Shown here: positions 1-9,684 of the stretch, piece after piece
How positions within the stretch are numbered: position 1 is the first letter of the stretch
How the letters are laid out: each line of letters opens with the position of its first letter
Assembly (NCBI GenBank): GCA_903893545.1
Contig: CAITMJ010000018.1
Span: forward strand, 162,977-226,976
Direction: 5' to 3'
Source of the DNA: an uncultured Chlamydiae bacterium
GTDB taxonomy: Bacteria > Chlamydiota > Chlamydiia > Chlamydiales > SM23-39
Length of the DNA stretch: 64,000 bases
Notes under the pieces: generated by a model
Told to the model about the DNA's origin: nothing
Database searches by the model: none
Seen by the model: only the letters and a program-made list of their open reading frames with translations
Program-made: the position numbers and the translations under genes

Positions 1-807
1 GTGGTCGACGAGGAGGTGTTCTGCATGGAGCCAGTAGCGGACAAAACGGCAGCCTGAGCAGCATTCCGATTGGGCGATTTCATTTTCATGGTGCGGGAAC
101 ATGTTGTCGATGCCGCCACAGTGGATATCGATCGAGGGGCCGAGGAGCTTGGTGGCCATGGCGGAACATTCGATGTGCCAGCCGGGTCTGCCTTTGCCAA
201 AGGGGCTCTCCCAAAAGATTTGCCCATCGCGCGCGGGGTCGTAGGCTTTCCAGAGGACAAAGTCGGCGATGTTCTCTTTGTCGTATTCATCCGCTTGGTT
301 GTCGGTGGTTGGCTTGAGCTCTTCCATATTTAGGTGGGAAAGGCGGCCGTAGGTGGGGCAGTGGCGAATGGAAAAATAGATGCTTTTATTCGTGCTCTCA
401 TAGGCGTATCCCTTTTCTAGGAGTTTTTCGATCATGTGGATCATCTCTGGGATATAGCCGGTTGCCTCTGGGTAGTGTTCGACTTTTTGGATGTTTAATG
501 TCTTGAGATCTTCAAAAAAGGCGATGCGAAAGGGTTCTGTGTAGCTTTTTAGGGGGATGTTTTTTGCAAGGGCGCCGCGGATGGTCTTGTCGTCGATGTC
601 GGTGATGTTCATGGCCTGTTCGACGGAAAAACCAAATAATTGGAGGGTGCGGCGAAGTAGATCTTCGAAGATATAGGTGCGGAAGTTCCCGATATGGGCA
701 TAGTCGTAAATGGTCGGACCGCAAGTATACATGCGCACTTTTTTGCCATCGGCCGGCGTAAAAGCTTCTTTGGTTCGCGTTTCTGTGTTGTAAAGAAAAA
801 GGGTCAT
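1..807 (-). CDS. cysS: Cysteinyl-tRNA synthetase, 3' end beyond the window
   Basis: Class I synthetase that charges tRNA-Cys with cysteine in the cytosol. The 269 codons visible run without a stop to the window edge, so the C-terminus is missing. The N-terminus reads [16 protein letters not shown]. It has the zinc/cysteine-binding CGPTIYD segment followed by the HIGH-type motif (HIGNFRTY, about residues 37-44). Further on come the family-typical GWHIECSAM and the metal-site residues around [20 protein letters not shown]. The ATG at 805-807 shares an ATGA overlap with the stop of the upstream acyltransferase gene, so the two are probably translationally coupled. The KMSKS loop should lie outside the window. 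Identification is firm. Confidence 0.95.
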   Translation of the reverse strand, partial: MTLFLYNTETRTKEAFTPADGKKVRMYTCGPTIYDYAHIGNFRTYIFEDLLRRTLQLFGFSVEQAMNITDIDDKTIRGALAKNIPLKSYTEPFRIAFFEDLKTLNIQKVEHYPEATGYIPEMIHMIEKLLEKGYAYESTNKSIYFSIRHCPTYGRLSHLNMEELKPTTDNQADEYDKENIADFVLWKAYDPARDGQIFWESPFGKGRPGWHIECSAMATKLLGPSIDIHCGGIDNMFPHHENEIAQSECCSGCRFVRYWLHAEHLLVDH

Positions 808-3479
808 GCGAACTTGGATTGGAGGGTTCTATAATCTGTTTTGCCAGTTCCCATGAGAGGAATCTCTTCGATTTTTTGGACCGATGAGATTTTGACAAGG
901 CGGCTAAAGCCGGAAGTTTGAAGAAGGTCATTGGCCTCTTCTCGGCTAAGATCAAAGGTCGTAAATAACACGAGCTGAGGTTTACCCGGATTCCGTTCGT
1001 CTGCTAAAAGGGCAAACGTAGGCGCATCTTCTGAGACTTTTCCCTGCCGATGGAGCTCAGAGGCTATGGCGGCTTCGATGGCGCCGAGGCTAATCATCTC
1101 TCCGCCGATTTTTGTAAAGCGCTTGAGTCGTCCAGACAAAATCAAAGTACCATCGGTCTCTTGATGGCCGATATCGCCGGTGCGATACCATTTTTTGCCG
1201 TGGATCTCAATGAAAGGAGATCTTGGATTGTCCAAATAACCGTTAAATACATTTGGTCCGCGAACGCAAATTTCCCCATCTTGGCCAGGAGGAAGAAGCT
1301 CGAGGGTTTCCAGATGAATCATGCACATCTCTACATCGGCCAGAGGATTGCCAACCCCTTTTGGCGGCATGTTGGGGCGGTTGATGGTTAAGATCGGCGA
1401 GCATTCAGTAATCCCATACCCTTCGATAAGCTTTGCTCCGCTGCCGAGTTTTTTTACCCGTTCAAAGAGTTCAGGAGGAGCTTTCTCGGCCCCGGAGACA
1501 AAGAGTCGAACGGACATGAGCTGCCCACTTTTAGCAGTGGAGAAAAGCCCTTTTAAAAAACTTGGAGCGCTGCAGAAAATGGTAATCTTCCACCGCTCGA
1601 TTCCTTCGGCCAAGGCAAAGCTATCAGTCGGGTCGGGGTAGAAGGCGATGCGAAGACCGGCTAAAATGGAAAAAAGACCGGCTACTGAAAAACCAAAGGA
1701 ATGGAATGGAGGCAAAATACCGTAAAGAACATCGGTTCGATCCAGTTCAATACAATGCATGCCGCTACGCAAGTTGGAGATGATGTTCTTATGCGAAAGG
1801 GGAACCCCTTTTGGACTTGCTTCCGTGCCTGAGGTAAATAGGATGGCCGCCGGTGCATTTTCATCGATATCGTTCAATTGAAGTGTCGATAAGATATGCT
1901 TCGCCCCTCGCATAGAGAGAAATGCCCCTTTTAACTTCATTCCGAGCGATAAATTTTGACGGATGTCTTCTAGAAACCGCATTTGGTCAACTAAGCTGCC
2001 AAATTCAACGTGGGAGAGCCTTTCTAAAAACCGCCAAGAACTGATGACTACAGTCGCTCCGCTAAGACGCATCATCTCTTCTAAGTATCTCGGTCCCAAG
2101 GTCCAGTTCAACATGACGGGAACCTTACCGGCGAGCTGAAGGGCTAAAATGGTCAAATAAGCGCCCATCGATGAAGGGAGCAAGATCGCAACGTTCTTTC
2201 CCTCAAGCGTCTGGAAATATTTGGCGAGCACAAGGGCGGATCGCTTCATCTTCTTATACGACACGACGCCGACAAGATCATCTCCACAAGCGGCAAAAGA
2301 GCCCATCCGTTCACAGGAGAGCAAAAATGCCTCTGGCATCGTGGTCCCAAGTGGAGGAACTGGATCGAGGCGCCCGTTCTCTTTTGGCCAGCCTACATGT
2401 TTGATCTGGTGGCGAGGCAGTTCCGCTGCCTTTGCCCCTTCTGCAATTTCAAGTGCGCTTCGCACTGTGTCCAAATCTTCGGGGTGTACTTCTGCAATGT
2501 CGTATTTCGCAGATAAAAACGCCATGAGCTCAGCGATATTGAGCGAATCCATTCCGAGATCGATGGCCAGATTCATCTCGTCGCGGATCTCCATTCCTGG
2601 ATTTTCTAAAATTCGGCGAATTTCTCCGTAAACTTTATCGCGCATTTCGACCGGGATCTCGACATTATTCGAGCTGCTCTTTTTTTTCTCCGATTGAAAC
2701 GGCTTGGCAAAATCTTTTCTCCATCGGCTGTACGAAATGAGCTTCAGCGGCTCTGACTCATGGCGATGCCCTTTGTCATCCAAGTACTGATTGAACCACC
2801 TTTCTAAATATCGATTGAATTCGATCCGGGTCGTATTCCGAGGAAAATCTTCCCCTTCTAACTCAAATTCGATCGTTACTTTTCTGCGCGGAGCGAAGAA
2901 AAACAAATTGCGAAAGATCGTCTTAACACCTTTCCAAAGAGTTGTGTTGATATCGGGCGAGCGCCCTTCGATAGCTCTTGAAAAGCTGCTGCCCCAAAGG
3001 CCGCTTGTCCGGATAAGTACTACGGTCGCATTCGGGCATTCTTGCACCAAGGAATGGGCCCCTGAAGATCCGGCGAGCATTTCCTTTCCCGATGTCTTCA
3101 ATTGCCCTGACGGGTAGAGAATGATATTTTCGCTGTTTTTTAGTGAATTTGCGATCTCATTCATCGAGCGTTCTGCTCGCTTGACTTTGATCTGATTGAT
3201 AGATGTATCGAAATTGGGAATCGGCAGAGCTCTGACCAATTTCATGATCGGCTGTAGAAGTTTTTGCCGATAGACGTACTCGACAACGAGCGGCCTCATT
3301 CGAAACTTGGGCCAGAGAAAGCTAAAGAGCATGACAGGTTCTACAAGCGCCACGTGATTTGGCAAAAAGAGAAATCCACCCACTTTCTTCGAAGAAATTT
3401 TTTCCAATCCCTTCGCTTCGATCTTATAGCGCAAGGATAAAATGGCCAGTGCGAGACGAGCTATAATCTTCCAAAACAT
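804..3479 (-). CDS. aas: Fusion of PlsC-type acyltransferase, acyl carrier protein and acyl-ACP synthetase (Aas-like)
   Basis: An 891-residue lipid enzyme with three recognisable parts. Residues about 1-230 are a PlsC-type acyltransferase: a hydrophobic N-terminus, an NH-x4-E box (N41 H42, E47, where the usual acid is Asp) and a substrate loop [10 protein letters not shown]. Residues about 285-355 look like an acyl carrier protein with the phosphopantetheine site [11 protein letters not shown]. The rest is an AMP-forming acyl-ACP/acyl-CoA synthetase with the P-loop [27 protein letters not shown] and YRTGD. E. coli Aas (about 719 aa) has only the first and last parts and re-acylates lysophospholipid with free fatty acid. 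The built-in ACP suggests that the activated acyl chain is carried to the acyltransferase within one chain. In an obligate intracellular bacterium this fits scavenging of host fatty acids. It overlaps cysS by 4 nt. Confidence 0.85.
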   Translation of the reverse strand: MFWKIIARLALAILSLRYKIEAKGLEKISSKKVGGFLFLPNHVALVEPVMLFSFLWPKFRMRPLVVEYVYRQKLLQPIMKLVRALPIPNFDTSINQIKVKRAERSMNEIANSLKNSENIILYPSGQLKTSGKEMLAGSSGAHSLVQECPNATVVLIRTSGLWGSSFSRAIEGRSPDINTTLWKGVKTIFRNLFFFAPRRKVTIEFELEGEDFPRNTTRIEFNRYLERWFNQYLDDKGHRHESEPLKLISYSRWRKDFAKPFQSEKKKSSSNNVEIPVEMRDKVYGEIRRILENPGMEIRDEMNLAIDLGMDSLNIAELMAFLSAKYDIAEVHPEDLDTVRSALEIAEGAKAAELPRHQIKHVGWPKENGRLDPVPPLGTTMPEAFLLSCERMGSFAACGDDLVGVVSYKKMKRSALVLAKYFQTLEGKNVAILLPSSMGAYLTILALQLAGKVPVMLNWTLGPRYLEEMMRLSGATVVISSWRFLERLSHVEFGSLVDQMRFLEDIRQNLSLGMKLKGAFLSMRGAKHILSTLQLNDIDENAPAAILFTSGTEASPKGVPLSHKNIISNLRSGMHCIELDRTDVLYGILPPFHSFGFSVAGLFSILAGLRIAFYPDPTDSFALAEGIERWKITIFCSAPSFLKGLFSTAKSGQLMSVRLFVSGAEKAPPELFERVKKLGSGAKLIEGYGITECSPILTINRPNMPPKGVGNPLADVEMCMIHLETLELLPPGQDGEICVRGPNVFNGYLDNPRSPFIEIHGKKWYRTGDIGHQETDGTLILSGRLKRFTKIGGEMISLGAIEAAIASELHRQGKVSEDAPTFALLADERNPGKPQLVLFTTFDLSREEANDLLQTSGFSRLVKISSVQKIEEIPLMGTGKTDYRTLQSKFA

Positions 3480-3596
3480 ACCCTTCTATTTAACCTTTTC
3501 TAGGCAGTTTTGGTAAAGAGCCAAAAAATTTGCAGAAGGACTCGACTTTTTTTAAATTTTTGTTTATGTATGTTGTGAGCGCACAACGGAGTGGTT

Positions 3597-3833
3597 ATGA
3601 TTAAAAAGATAGATTCTACAAGACATTCAGAACGTCCACACAATCCGGAAGGAGTCCCTCAAAAACTCAAACAGACGATCAATGGCGCGAAAAAAGTAGC
3701 GTTTGCTGCCTTGAATAACTTCACAGATCTAGTGAAACAGGGAGACCGACCGATCACATTTACAGCAAAAAAAACTTCAAAAGGTTCGCAAAAAGTGACC
3801 CAGTCTGTAACACCTGCGATTAAGAAAAAGTAG
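3597..3833 (+). CDS. Small basic hypothetical protein
   Basis: A 78-residue lysine-rich protein ending in AIKKK. I do not recognise a family. There is no signal peptide and no membrane segment. The middle (QKLKQTINGAKKVAFAALNNFTDLV) could form an amphipathic helix and the tail is basic, so nucleic-acid binding is possible but unproven. I prefer the ATG at 3597 because GGAG at 3588-3591 sits 5 nt upstream; a GTG at 3591 is in frame but would overlap that site. The gene converges on metG with a single base between the stop codons. Confidence 0.55.
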   Translation: MIKKIDSTRHSERPHNPEGVPQKLKQTINGAKKVAFAALNNFTDLVKQGDRPITFTAKKTSKGSQKVTQSVTPAIKKK

Positions 3834-3834
3834 C

Positions 3835-5874
3835 TTAGGAAACTAGACTGCCAGGCGGAAGATGTTGGATCATCGGGAGCTCTAAATCGGAGCCCATGCC
3901 GGCAGCTAAAATCATCCCCTGGCTTTCAATGCCCATCAAGGTAGCAGGAGTTAGGTTCGCTAAAAGCAAAACCTTCTTGCCGATGAGTTCTTCTGGCTGA
4001 TATTTTAAGGCAATGCCAGAGACGATGGTTCTTTTCTCAAACCCAAGATCGACGGTAAGTTTTAGGAGCTTTTTCGATTTTGGCACTTTGACCGCTTCTA
4101 AAATTTGCGCAACGCGAATATCGACTTTGTCAAATTGCTCAAAGGAAATCGTCTCTTTCATCGCTTCATAAGAAGTGGTTTCCATCGGTTTTTCCTTAAG
4201 TTTAGCCATTGCGTGCAATTTGGCAATTTGCTCTTCAATTTCGGCATCTTCGACTTTTCGAAAAAGAGGCACAGGATCTGCTGCGAGGTGTTGTCCAGTA
4301 GGAAGGGGCGTTTCATGGATCTTTTTCCAAGACCCTTTTGCCAGAGTCGATGTAAAGCCGAGCATTTCCCAAACTTTTTGCGCTGAATGAGGGATGATCG
4401 GCGTTGCGAGAAGGCTTAAATTTTTAATGCACTCTACGCAAAGGGCGATGCATGTATCTAGGCTCTCTCTAGAAGCGGGATCTTTTGCCAAGGCCCACGG
4501 CTTTTTCATATCGAAGTAAACGTTGCCGAGGTGTGAGAGTTCCATGAGGGTTTGGCTGGCTTTGCGAAGGCTAAAGCCTTCGAAGTGAAGAGCGGCCGTT
4601 GCAACAAGGGCGTTCATCTCTTGGGAAAACTTCTTATCTACTTCGTGGAGCTCCCCTCTTTTTGGAACGCGACTATTACACTGCTGTTTTGCAAATACGA
4701 GGACACGGTGGACAAAATTGCCGAATTTACCGAGAAGTTCTGCGTTGCAGCGCATCTGAAAGTCTTTCCAGCTAAACTCCGAATCGGAAGTCTCTGGCGC
4801 ATTAGCGGCTACGCAGTAGCGGATCTGGTCGGGGGTGTACTTTGTGAAAAAGTCTTCTAAATCGATTGTCCAACCTTCCGACTTGGAAAATTGACGCCCT
4901 TCGAGGAGATAAAATTCATTGGCAGGAATTTCGTCGGGCAGCTTGTAAGGCAAGTTCTGGCCCATGATCATCGCAGGGAAAAAGACTGCGTGAAAAGGGA
5001 TGTTGTCTTTGCCGATAAATTGAACGAGTTTTGTCTTTTCATCGAGCCAATAATCTTCCCATCGATCTGGTTTGCCGGTTTTTACAGCCCATTCTTTGGC
5101 CGCAGAGATATAGCCGATCGGGGCATCAAACCAAACATAGAATACTTTATCTGGCATGCCGGGAACCGGGACTCCCCACTCGGAGTCTCGCGTGATGGCA
5201 CGAGGTTTTAACTCTTCGATATAACGCATCGCAAAATTGACGACGTTTTCTTTCCATACTTTTGATTGGATCCAGGTAGTGAGCTGCTCTTTAAAATGAT
5301 CGAATCGCAAATAGAGGTGGTTGCTGGGTTTCAAGACAAGAGGAGATCCTGTCAGTTTCGAGCGAGGGTTTTTTAAATCGGTCGCTTCATAGGAGGCTGC
5401 GCAAGATTGGCACTCATCGCCGCGCGCTTCTTGATAACCACATTTTGGGCATGTGCCGACGACGTAGCGGTCGGCAAGAAATCGGTTCTCTTTTTCTGAA
5501 TAGAGATGATTCTCGACCTTTTCTTCGATGAGCCCCTTGTCCGCTAAATCGCGATAAAAAGATTGCACGGTAGGGACGTGGCCAGGCCAGGTTGTTCGAC
5601 TATAGTGATCGAAAGAAAATTCGAGTTTTTCGAAAAATGCTTTATTGATCTCATGGAAAAGATCGACGTGTTGCTTTGGGGTTCTCCCCGCTAAATCGGC
5701 GCTCAAAGTGATCGCCACTCCATACTCATCAGAACCGCAGAGATAGAGAACTTCATTGCCCTTTAACCGCTCAAAGCGGGCATAGCAATCGCCGGGTAGA
5801 TAGGCGCCTGCGATGTGTCCAAAATGGAGAGGCCCATTTGCATATGGAAGGGCGGAGGTAATTAGGATTTTCAT
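3835..5874 (-). CDS. metG: Methionyl-tRNA synthetase with C-terminal tRNA-binding domain
   Basis: Charges initiator and elongator tRNA-Met in the cytosol. At 679 aa it is full length. The Rossmann core starts with SALPYANGPLHFGHIAG, which contains the HIGH-type motif. A zinc knuckle is visible as CPKCGYQEARGDECQSC (about residues 142-158). The KMSKS-type loop is FSKSEG. The last 100 residues (from about FDKVDIRVAQILEA) are an EMAP/Trbp111-type oligonucleotide-binding domain that improves tRNA capture and dimerises the enzyme. It follows the small omega-like gene by 3 nt and belongs to the gmk-metG operon, a gene order I recall from Chlamydia trachomatis (CT030-CT032). Confidence 0.97.
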   Translation of the reverse strand: MKILITSALPYANGPLHFGHIAGAYLPGDCYARFERLKGNEVLYLCGSDEYGVAITLSADLAGRTPKQHVDLFHEINKAFFEKLEFSFDHYSRTTWPGHVPTVQSFYRDLADKGLIEEKVENHLYSEKENRFLADRYVVGTCPKCGYQEARGDECQSCAASYEATDLKNPRSKLTGSPLVLKPSNHLYLRFDHFKEQLTTWIQSKVWKENVVNFAMRYIEELKPRAITRDSEWGVPVPGMPDKVFYVWFDAPIGYISAAKEWAVKTGKPDRWEDYWLDEKTKLVQFIGKDNIPFHAVFFPAMIMGQNLPYKLPDEIPANEFYLLEGRQFSKSEGWTIDLEDFFTKYTPDQIRYCVAANAPETSDSEFSWKDFQMRCNAELLGKFGNFVHRVLVFAKQQCNSRVPKRGELHEVDKKFSQEMNALVATAALHFEGFSLRKASQTLMELSHLGNVYFDMKKPWALAKDPASRESLDTCIALCVECIKNLSLLATPIIPHSAQKVWEMLGFTSTLAKGSWKKIHETPLPTGQHLAADPVPLFRKVEDAEIEEQIAKLHAMAKLKEKPMETTSYEAMKETISFEQFDKVDIRVAQILEAVKVPKSKKLLKLTVDLGFEKRTIVSGIALKYQPEELIGKKVLLLANLTPATLMGIESQGMILAAGMGSDLELPMIQHLPPGSLVS

Positions 5875-5877
5875 GAA

Positions 5878-6096
5878 CTACGAGTGTTCTCGATTGTATT
5901 CAGCTGCGCGCAAATCGACAACGCCCAAAACTTCAGCTAAGCTCGTCTGCTGACCGCTCAAGATCACGCCTCTTGCGAGACTGATCGAAAAATTACAAAG
6001 GTCAAAGTTGTTTTTAAACTTTTTTCTTAACAGTTCTGTCGTCAAGGAATCTAACTTCACAAACACCTCATCTTGTCCTAGAGAAGGATCAGCCAT
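5878..6096 (-). CDS. Small chlamydial conserved protein, candidate divergent RNA polymerase omega subunit
   Basis: A 72-residue acidic protein between gmk and metG, at the position I recall for the uncharacterised CT031 in Chlamydia. In many bacteria the gene directly after gmk is rpoZ, which encodes the RNA polymerase omega subunit. The central segment here (KFKNNFDLCNFSISLARG, then LAEVLGVVDL) resembles the omega pattern N-(R/N)-F-x-L-x3-A-x2-R-A-R followed by a short acidic LREI-type helix. The similarity is weak, and one arginine of the omega signature is missing. Position and pattern together make omega a reasonable hypothesis, but the family assignment is inference. The gene has an ATG start, lies 13 nt after gmk, and is 3 nt before metG. 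Confidence 0.6.
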   Translation of the reverse strand: MADPSLGQDEVFVKLDSLTTELLRKKFKNNFDLCNFSISLARGVILSGQQTSLAEVLGVVDLRAAEYNREHS

Positions 6097-6109
6097 AGGA
6101 GGTTAATAT

Positions 6110-6694
6110 TCAACGAATTTTATGCTCTTCGGCGATTAAAATCGATTTTAGCACCTGGTAGGCATCCTTAAGGTCTTGATTGAGGACGAGGTAATCGTAG
6201 CGAAAAGAGAGTTCCATCTCTTTTTTGGCCCATGAAAGGCGCTGCTCAATGGTTGTTTCCGTCTCCGAATTTCTAAGGAGCATTCTCATACGGAGGATTT
6301 CAATGCTCGGAGGGGAGACGAAAACAAAGGAAGCGTCGTAGGAGCCCATGAGTTGCATGGCCCCCTGGGTGTCGATCACGAGGATGACGTGCTTTCCCTT
6401 ATCTTTTTGCGCTTCGACAAAGCTCTTCGAGGTTCCGTAGTAGTGGTCAAATACTTTTGCGTACTCTAGAAAATCTCCCTTCTCGATTTTCTCTTCAAAT
6501 TCTTCTTTTGTGATGAAGTTGTAATCAATGCCCTCTCTTTCAGAGGCTCTCGGAGCGCGCGTCGTAAAGGAGATGCTCCGTTCTATGCAATCGAACTCTT
6601 TACAAAGCATGTCCACCAAGGTGGTTTTTCCCGCCCCAGAAGGTCCGCTGAGCACAAAAGCTAAACCCCGTTCATATCCGCCTAATACTTGCAT
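6110..6694 (-). CDS. gmk: Guanylate kinase
   Basis: Phosphorylates GMP to GDP with ATP, feeding GTP and dGTP synthesis. At 194 aa it has the normal length. The P-loop is LSGPSGAGKTTLV (from about residue 14), and the GMP-binding region contains FTTRAPRASEREGIDYNFI. The lid/base region has GTSKSFVEA in place of the usual YGT, and the distal VFVSPPSIEIL strand is typical of the family. It lies 4 nt downstream of the YicC gene and 13 nt upstream of the omega-like gene on the same strand. Confidence 0.97.
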   Translation of the reverse strand: MQVLGGYERGLAFVLSGPSGAGKTTLVDMLCKEFDCIERSISFTTRAPRASEREGIDYNFITKEEFEEKIEKGDFLEYAKVFDHYYGTSKSFVEAQKDKGKHVILVIDTQGAMQLMGSYDASFVFVSPPSIEILRMRMLLRNSETETTIEQRLSWAKKEMELSFRYDYLVLNQDLKDAYQVLKSILIAEEHKIR

Positions 6695-6698
6695 GTGA

Positions 6699-7574
6699 CT
6701 ACTCGATATTTTGTATCTGCTCTCGAATCTTTTCGAGTTCGCTTTTCACTTCTACAACCTGATGGGCTATCGTTGCATCCATGGATTTTGAACCCATTGT
6801 GTTGATCTCTCGGCCCATCTCCTGCACGAGAAAATCCATTTTCCGCCCAGAAGCGAGCGATTTAGACTTCAAAAGCTCTTCATATTGCGCCACGTGGGAG
6901 CGAAAACGGGTCACTTCTTCAGTGATATCCACCCGCTCGGCAAAAAGGGCCACCTCTTTTAAAAGCCGCTCGTCGATCTCTGTCCCCGGCTGGAATAACC
7001 CTTCCATCCGCTCTTTTAGCTTCTGCCGCATTTTTGACACCGCATCGGGAGATTTGATCTCAATCGAGGTCACTGCTGCAGAAATTGTCTTCAATCGCTG
7101 GCCAATGTCCTTGGCTAAGTTAGAGCCCTCTTTTTGCTTCATCTGATCGAGCGCTATTAGCCCATTTTCCAAGCATGAGCGAATCGGCTCAAAATCTTCT
7201 TCTTTAGAGAGTTTTGCATGAGACATCTCAGATGCCTGTTGCATCAGGAAGGAAAAATCGACCACTTCTTTTGAATAGCCGAGCTTTACAGCAAGTGAAG
7301 TCCACCCTTTTTTTAAACTTTCTAGAAGGGAAAAATCGGGCAGCAAATCGGCCATTGCCGAGGCATTTTGAAATACGTGAACGCGAATGGAGACAAGTCC
7401 CCTCTGCACTTTTTCTGCTGCAACTTTCCGGATCTCGTTTTCAAATCTGGCAAATTCCTTCGGCAAAGAGACGTAAATCTCTAGATATTTTCGATTTACC
7501 GACTGAATTTCAACAATGACTTTTCCAAAGAGGGCGTCGCTTTCGCTCCGTCCAAACCCTGTCATACTCTTCAT
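6699..7574 (-). CDS. yicC: YicC/YloC family endoribonuclease
   Basis: A 291-residue member of the YicC family, whose E. coli and Bacillus members are endoribonucleases linked to RNA turnover and stationary-phase survival. The diagnostic N-terminus MKSMTGFGRSE is intact, as is the VEIQSVNRKYLEI strand. The C-terminal DUF1732 half ends with GRKMDFLVQEMGREINTMGSKS. The YicC-gmk pairing is common across bacteria and fits the order here. I do not recall this gene at this position in Chlamydia trachomatis, so it is either an insertion here or a loss there. Confidence 0.93.
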   Translation of the reverse strand: MKSMTGFGRSESDALFGKVIVEIQSVNRKYLEIYVSLPKEFARFENEIRKVAAEKVQRGLVSIRVHVFQNASAMADLLPDFSLLESLKKGWTSLAVKLGYSKEVVDFSFLMQQASEMSHAKLSKEEDFEPIRSCLENGLIALDQMKQKEGSNLAKDIGQRLKTISAAVTSIEIKSPDAVSKMRQKLKERMEGLFQPGTEIDERLLKEVALFAERVDITEEVTRFRSHVAQYEELLKSKSLASGRKMDFLVQEMGREINTMGSKSMDATIAHQVVEVKSELEKIREQIQNIE

Positions 7575-7612
7575 TTTCGTTCCCTTGAATGGCTATGGTA
7601 TAACCTAGATTA

Positions 7613-8248
7613 TTAAGAAAGGTCAAGACTCATCTGAGATTGAGCAAAATAAGCTTTTATCGGCTCGAATGTTTTGCGATGAATTGCGCAGGGACCGAAT
7701 TTCTCTACCGCAGCTAAATGTTCTTTTGTCCCATAGCCTTTATGGGAAGAAAATCCATACTGTGGATATTGAATCGCTAGATCTTTCATAATTCGGTCTC
7801 GTGTGACTTTCGCAAGTACCGATGCGGCCGCGATCGATGCGCTCTTTGAATCGCCTTTCACAATAGGAATGGTCAAAATGCCAAAAGAAGGGGCGAGCTT
7901 GCCATCGACGAGGATGGCAGAGGGGGTTTGCTTTAACCCACCGATCGCCCGATGCATGGCTAAAAAAGTCGCTTTTAGAATATTGAGTCGATCGATTTCC
8001 GCAACGGAAGCGATTCCGATCCCATAATCACAGCTCGAAAGAGAGATCTCTTGATAAATCCGCTCTCGCTCCCTTTCGGAAAGGAGCTTGCTGTCATTGA
8101 GTCCCTGAATAAAAAAGGCCTCTGGCAATATGCAAGCGCCGGCAACGACCGGGCCGGCCAAGGGGCCTCTTCCCGCTTCGTCAACTCCAACAATGAGTTT
8201 TACGCCTTGCGCCTGCAACTGCCGCTCGTAATGGAACATCGCTTCCAT
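7613..8248 (-). CDS. rnhB: Ribonuclease HII
   Basis: Removes RNA from RNA/DNA hybrids, including single ribonucleotides left in DNA. At 211 aa it has the usual length. The active-site strand VDEAGRGPLAGP supplies the DE dyad, and LNDSK and the downstream ILVDGK supply the other acidic residues; KGDSKSASIAAASVLAKVTRD is the family signature block. The ATG at 8246-8248 is used; a second in-frame ATG lies three codons further in. It follows rplS on the same strand by 17 nt. Confidence 0.96.
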   Translation of the reverse strand: MEAMFHYERQLQAQGVKLIVGVDEAGRGPLAGPVVAGACILPEAFFIQGLNDSKLLSERERERIYQEISLSSCDYGIGIASVAEIDRLNILKATFLAMHRAIGGLKQTPSAILVDGKLAPSFGILTIPIVKGDSKSASIAAASVLAKVTRDRIMKDLAIQYPQYGFSSHKGYGTKEHLAAVEKFGPCAIHRKTFEPIKAYFAQSQMSLDLS

Positions 8249-8265
8249 TGAGCTAGCTCTTGTAT

Positions 8266-8664
8266 TTATGCTTGTGGAGCAGGTGTAGTTGCTACAGCGG
8301 CTACTTTTCCAGCGTAAAATTGCTCTTTAACCTTCGCACCCTTACCGGATTTTCCACGGAGATAGTAGAGTTTTGCGCGGCGAACTTTACCAGGACGAAC
8401 CACTTCGATATCGGCGATGCGAGGACTATGGAGCATAAATACGCGATCCATGTTCGATCCATAAGCATTGCGGTAGATAGTAAAGGTCTCTGAAAGCCCT
8501 TGTCCTTTTTTTGCAACGACTGTGCCTGTAAAGGCTTGGAGGCGCTCTTTATCGCCTTCAATAATGCGCGTTTGAACGCAAACTGTATCGCCGACCTTAA
8601 AGACCGGGACTTGTTTTTTCAAATATGAGGATTCAACTTCCTCGATGATTGGTGAGCGGCTCAC
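8266..8664 (-). CDS. rplS: Ribosomal protein bL19
   Basis: Large-subunit protein at the 30S/50S interface. It is 132 aa, slightly longer than E. coli L19 (115 aa) owing to an Ala/Pro-rich C-terminal tail. The core [14 protein letters not shown] and [10 protein letters not shown], and the basic stretch [21 protein letters not shown], are typical. The start is GTG with a strong AAGGAG about 8 nt upstream. This places the N-terminus inside the 3' end of trmD (32-nt overlap). Confidence 0.97.
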   Translation of the reverse strand: MSRSPIIEEVESSYLKKQVPVFKVGDTVCVQTRIIEGDKERLQAFTGTVVAKKGQGLSETFTIYRNAYGSNMDRVFMLHSPRIADIEVVRPGKVRRAKLYYLRGKSGKGAKVKEQFYAGKVAAVATTPAPQA

Positions 8665-9355
8665 GTTGCTTCTCCTTTTCGATTTTTTCTACTAACTCGG
8701 GTCTTACCCGGCGAGTTTTTTTTATTGCTTCTTCTAGCCTATATTGGCGTATCTTTGCGTGATTCCCCTCACGCAGCACTTGAGGAACTAGGGCTCCTTC
8801 AAAGTCGACCTCTCCAGTAAAATGGGGGCCGTCAAAGAGTCCTTCATTCTGAAAAGAATCTTCTTGCACGGCGTCAGGATGGCCTATAACCCCTGGGATA
8901 AACCGGATCACTGCGTCGACAAGAACAATCGCAGGAGCACACCCTGAGGTCAGCACATAATCGCCAATGCTAATCTCTTCATCCACTTCTCTTGCAATTA
9001 CCCTCTCGTCGATCCCTTCGTAGTGGCCACAAAGGAGGATCAGATGCTCTTTTTTAGAGAGCTCCTCGCATTTTTTTGCATTCAATACAGGCCCTTGTGG
9101 AGAGAGGTAAACCACATGGGAACGCTCGGTTTTCACGCTGCGGATCGCTTTCGCTACCGGCTCTGGGCAAAGAACCATTCCTGGTCCCCCGCCGTAAGGC
9201 CTCTCGTCGACTCGGCGATGCTTATTCGCTGAAAAATCCCGAATGTCTATCTGCCGTATGTCGATCAACCCTGCCTCTTTTGCCCGCTTGACCATGCTTA
9301 CATCGAATGGTCCCTTAAAATAGTCAGGAAATAGCGACAGGATGTCAATAATCAC
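8633..9355 (-). CDS. trmD: tRNA (guanine37-N1)-methyltransferase
   Basis: Methylates G37 next to the anticodon using S-adenosylmethionine, which prevents +1 frameshifting. At 240 aa it is full length. The SPOUT-fold knot region is recognised by [14 protein letters not shown] and [15 protein letters not shown]; the usual GGE is TSGCAP here. [11 protein letters not shown] and the C-terminal RRVRPELV are also present. The start is GTG, overlapping the rpsP stop by one base (TAGTG). rpsP-trmD-rplS is a classic ribosomal operon. Confidence 0.96.
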   Translation of the reverse strand: MIIDILSLFPDYFKGPFDVSMVKRAKEAGLIDIRQIDIRDFSANKHRRVDERPYGGGPGMVLCPEPVAKAIRSVKTERSHVVYLSPQGPVLNAKKCEELSKKEHLILLCGHYEGIDERVIAREVDEEISIGDYVLTSGCAPAIVLVDAVIRFIPGVIGHPDAVQEDSFQNEGLFDGPHFTGEVDFEGALVPQVLREGNHAKIRQYRLEEAIKKTRRVRPELVEKIEKEKQREPLTNHRGS

Positions 9356-9678
9356 TATTTTTTCGCCCGAGCTCTTTTCTTCACGCGCGCTTTCTCTGTC
9401 TTGGCAATAACTTTATCCGTCATTTTCTGCACAACTTCAGGAGCGAGTTTTTTGACAAGCGATTTTACGCGATCAGAAACTTGCGCACCTAGATCGATCC
9501 AATATTGGATACGAGGAAGGTCGAGTTGATAATTTTTTCCATCTTCTCCAAACGGATTGTACCAACCCAATTTTTCGAGATATTTTCCGTCGCGCGGATA
9601 ACGAATATCAGTGAGGACAACGCGGAATCTCTGTCTGCTGTTGGCTCCTTGCTGTCTCATGCGAATGACTAACGACAT
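9355..9678 (-). CDS. rpsP: Ribosomal protein bS16
   Basis: Small-subunit assembly protein. It is 107 aa, with a basic C-terminal extension beyond the usual 80-90 residues. The N-terminus MSLVIRMRQQGANSRQRFRV and the segments PRDGKYLEKLGWYNP and DLPRIQYWIDLGAQ are characteristic. It stands 6 nt downstream of ffh and shares one base with trmD. Confidence 0.97.
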   Translation of the reverse strand: MSLVIRMRQQGANSRQRFRVVLTDIRYPRDGKYLEKLGWYNPFGEDGKNYQLDLPRIQYWIDLGAQVSDRVKSLVKKLAPEVVQKMTDKVIAKTEKARVKKRARAKK

Positions 9679-9684
9679 AATGCT

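Noticed and set aside
512..955. Minus-strand open frame of 147 codons across the cysS/aas junction
   Set aside because: It is out of frame with both genes, is His/Arg-rich, and is explained by the two real genes.
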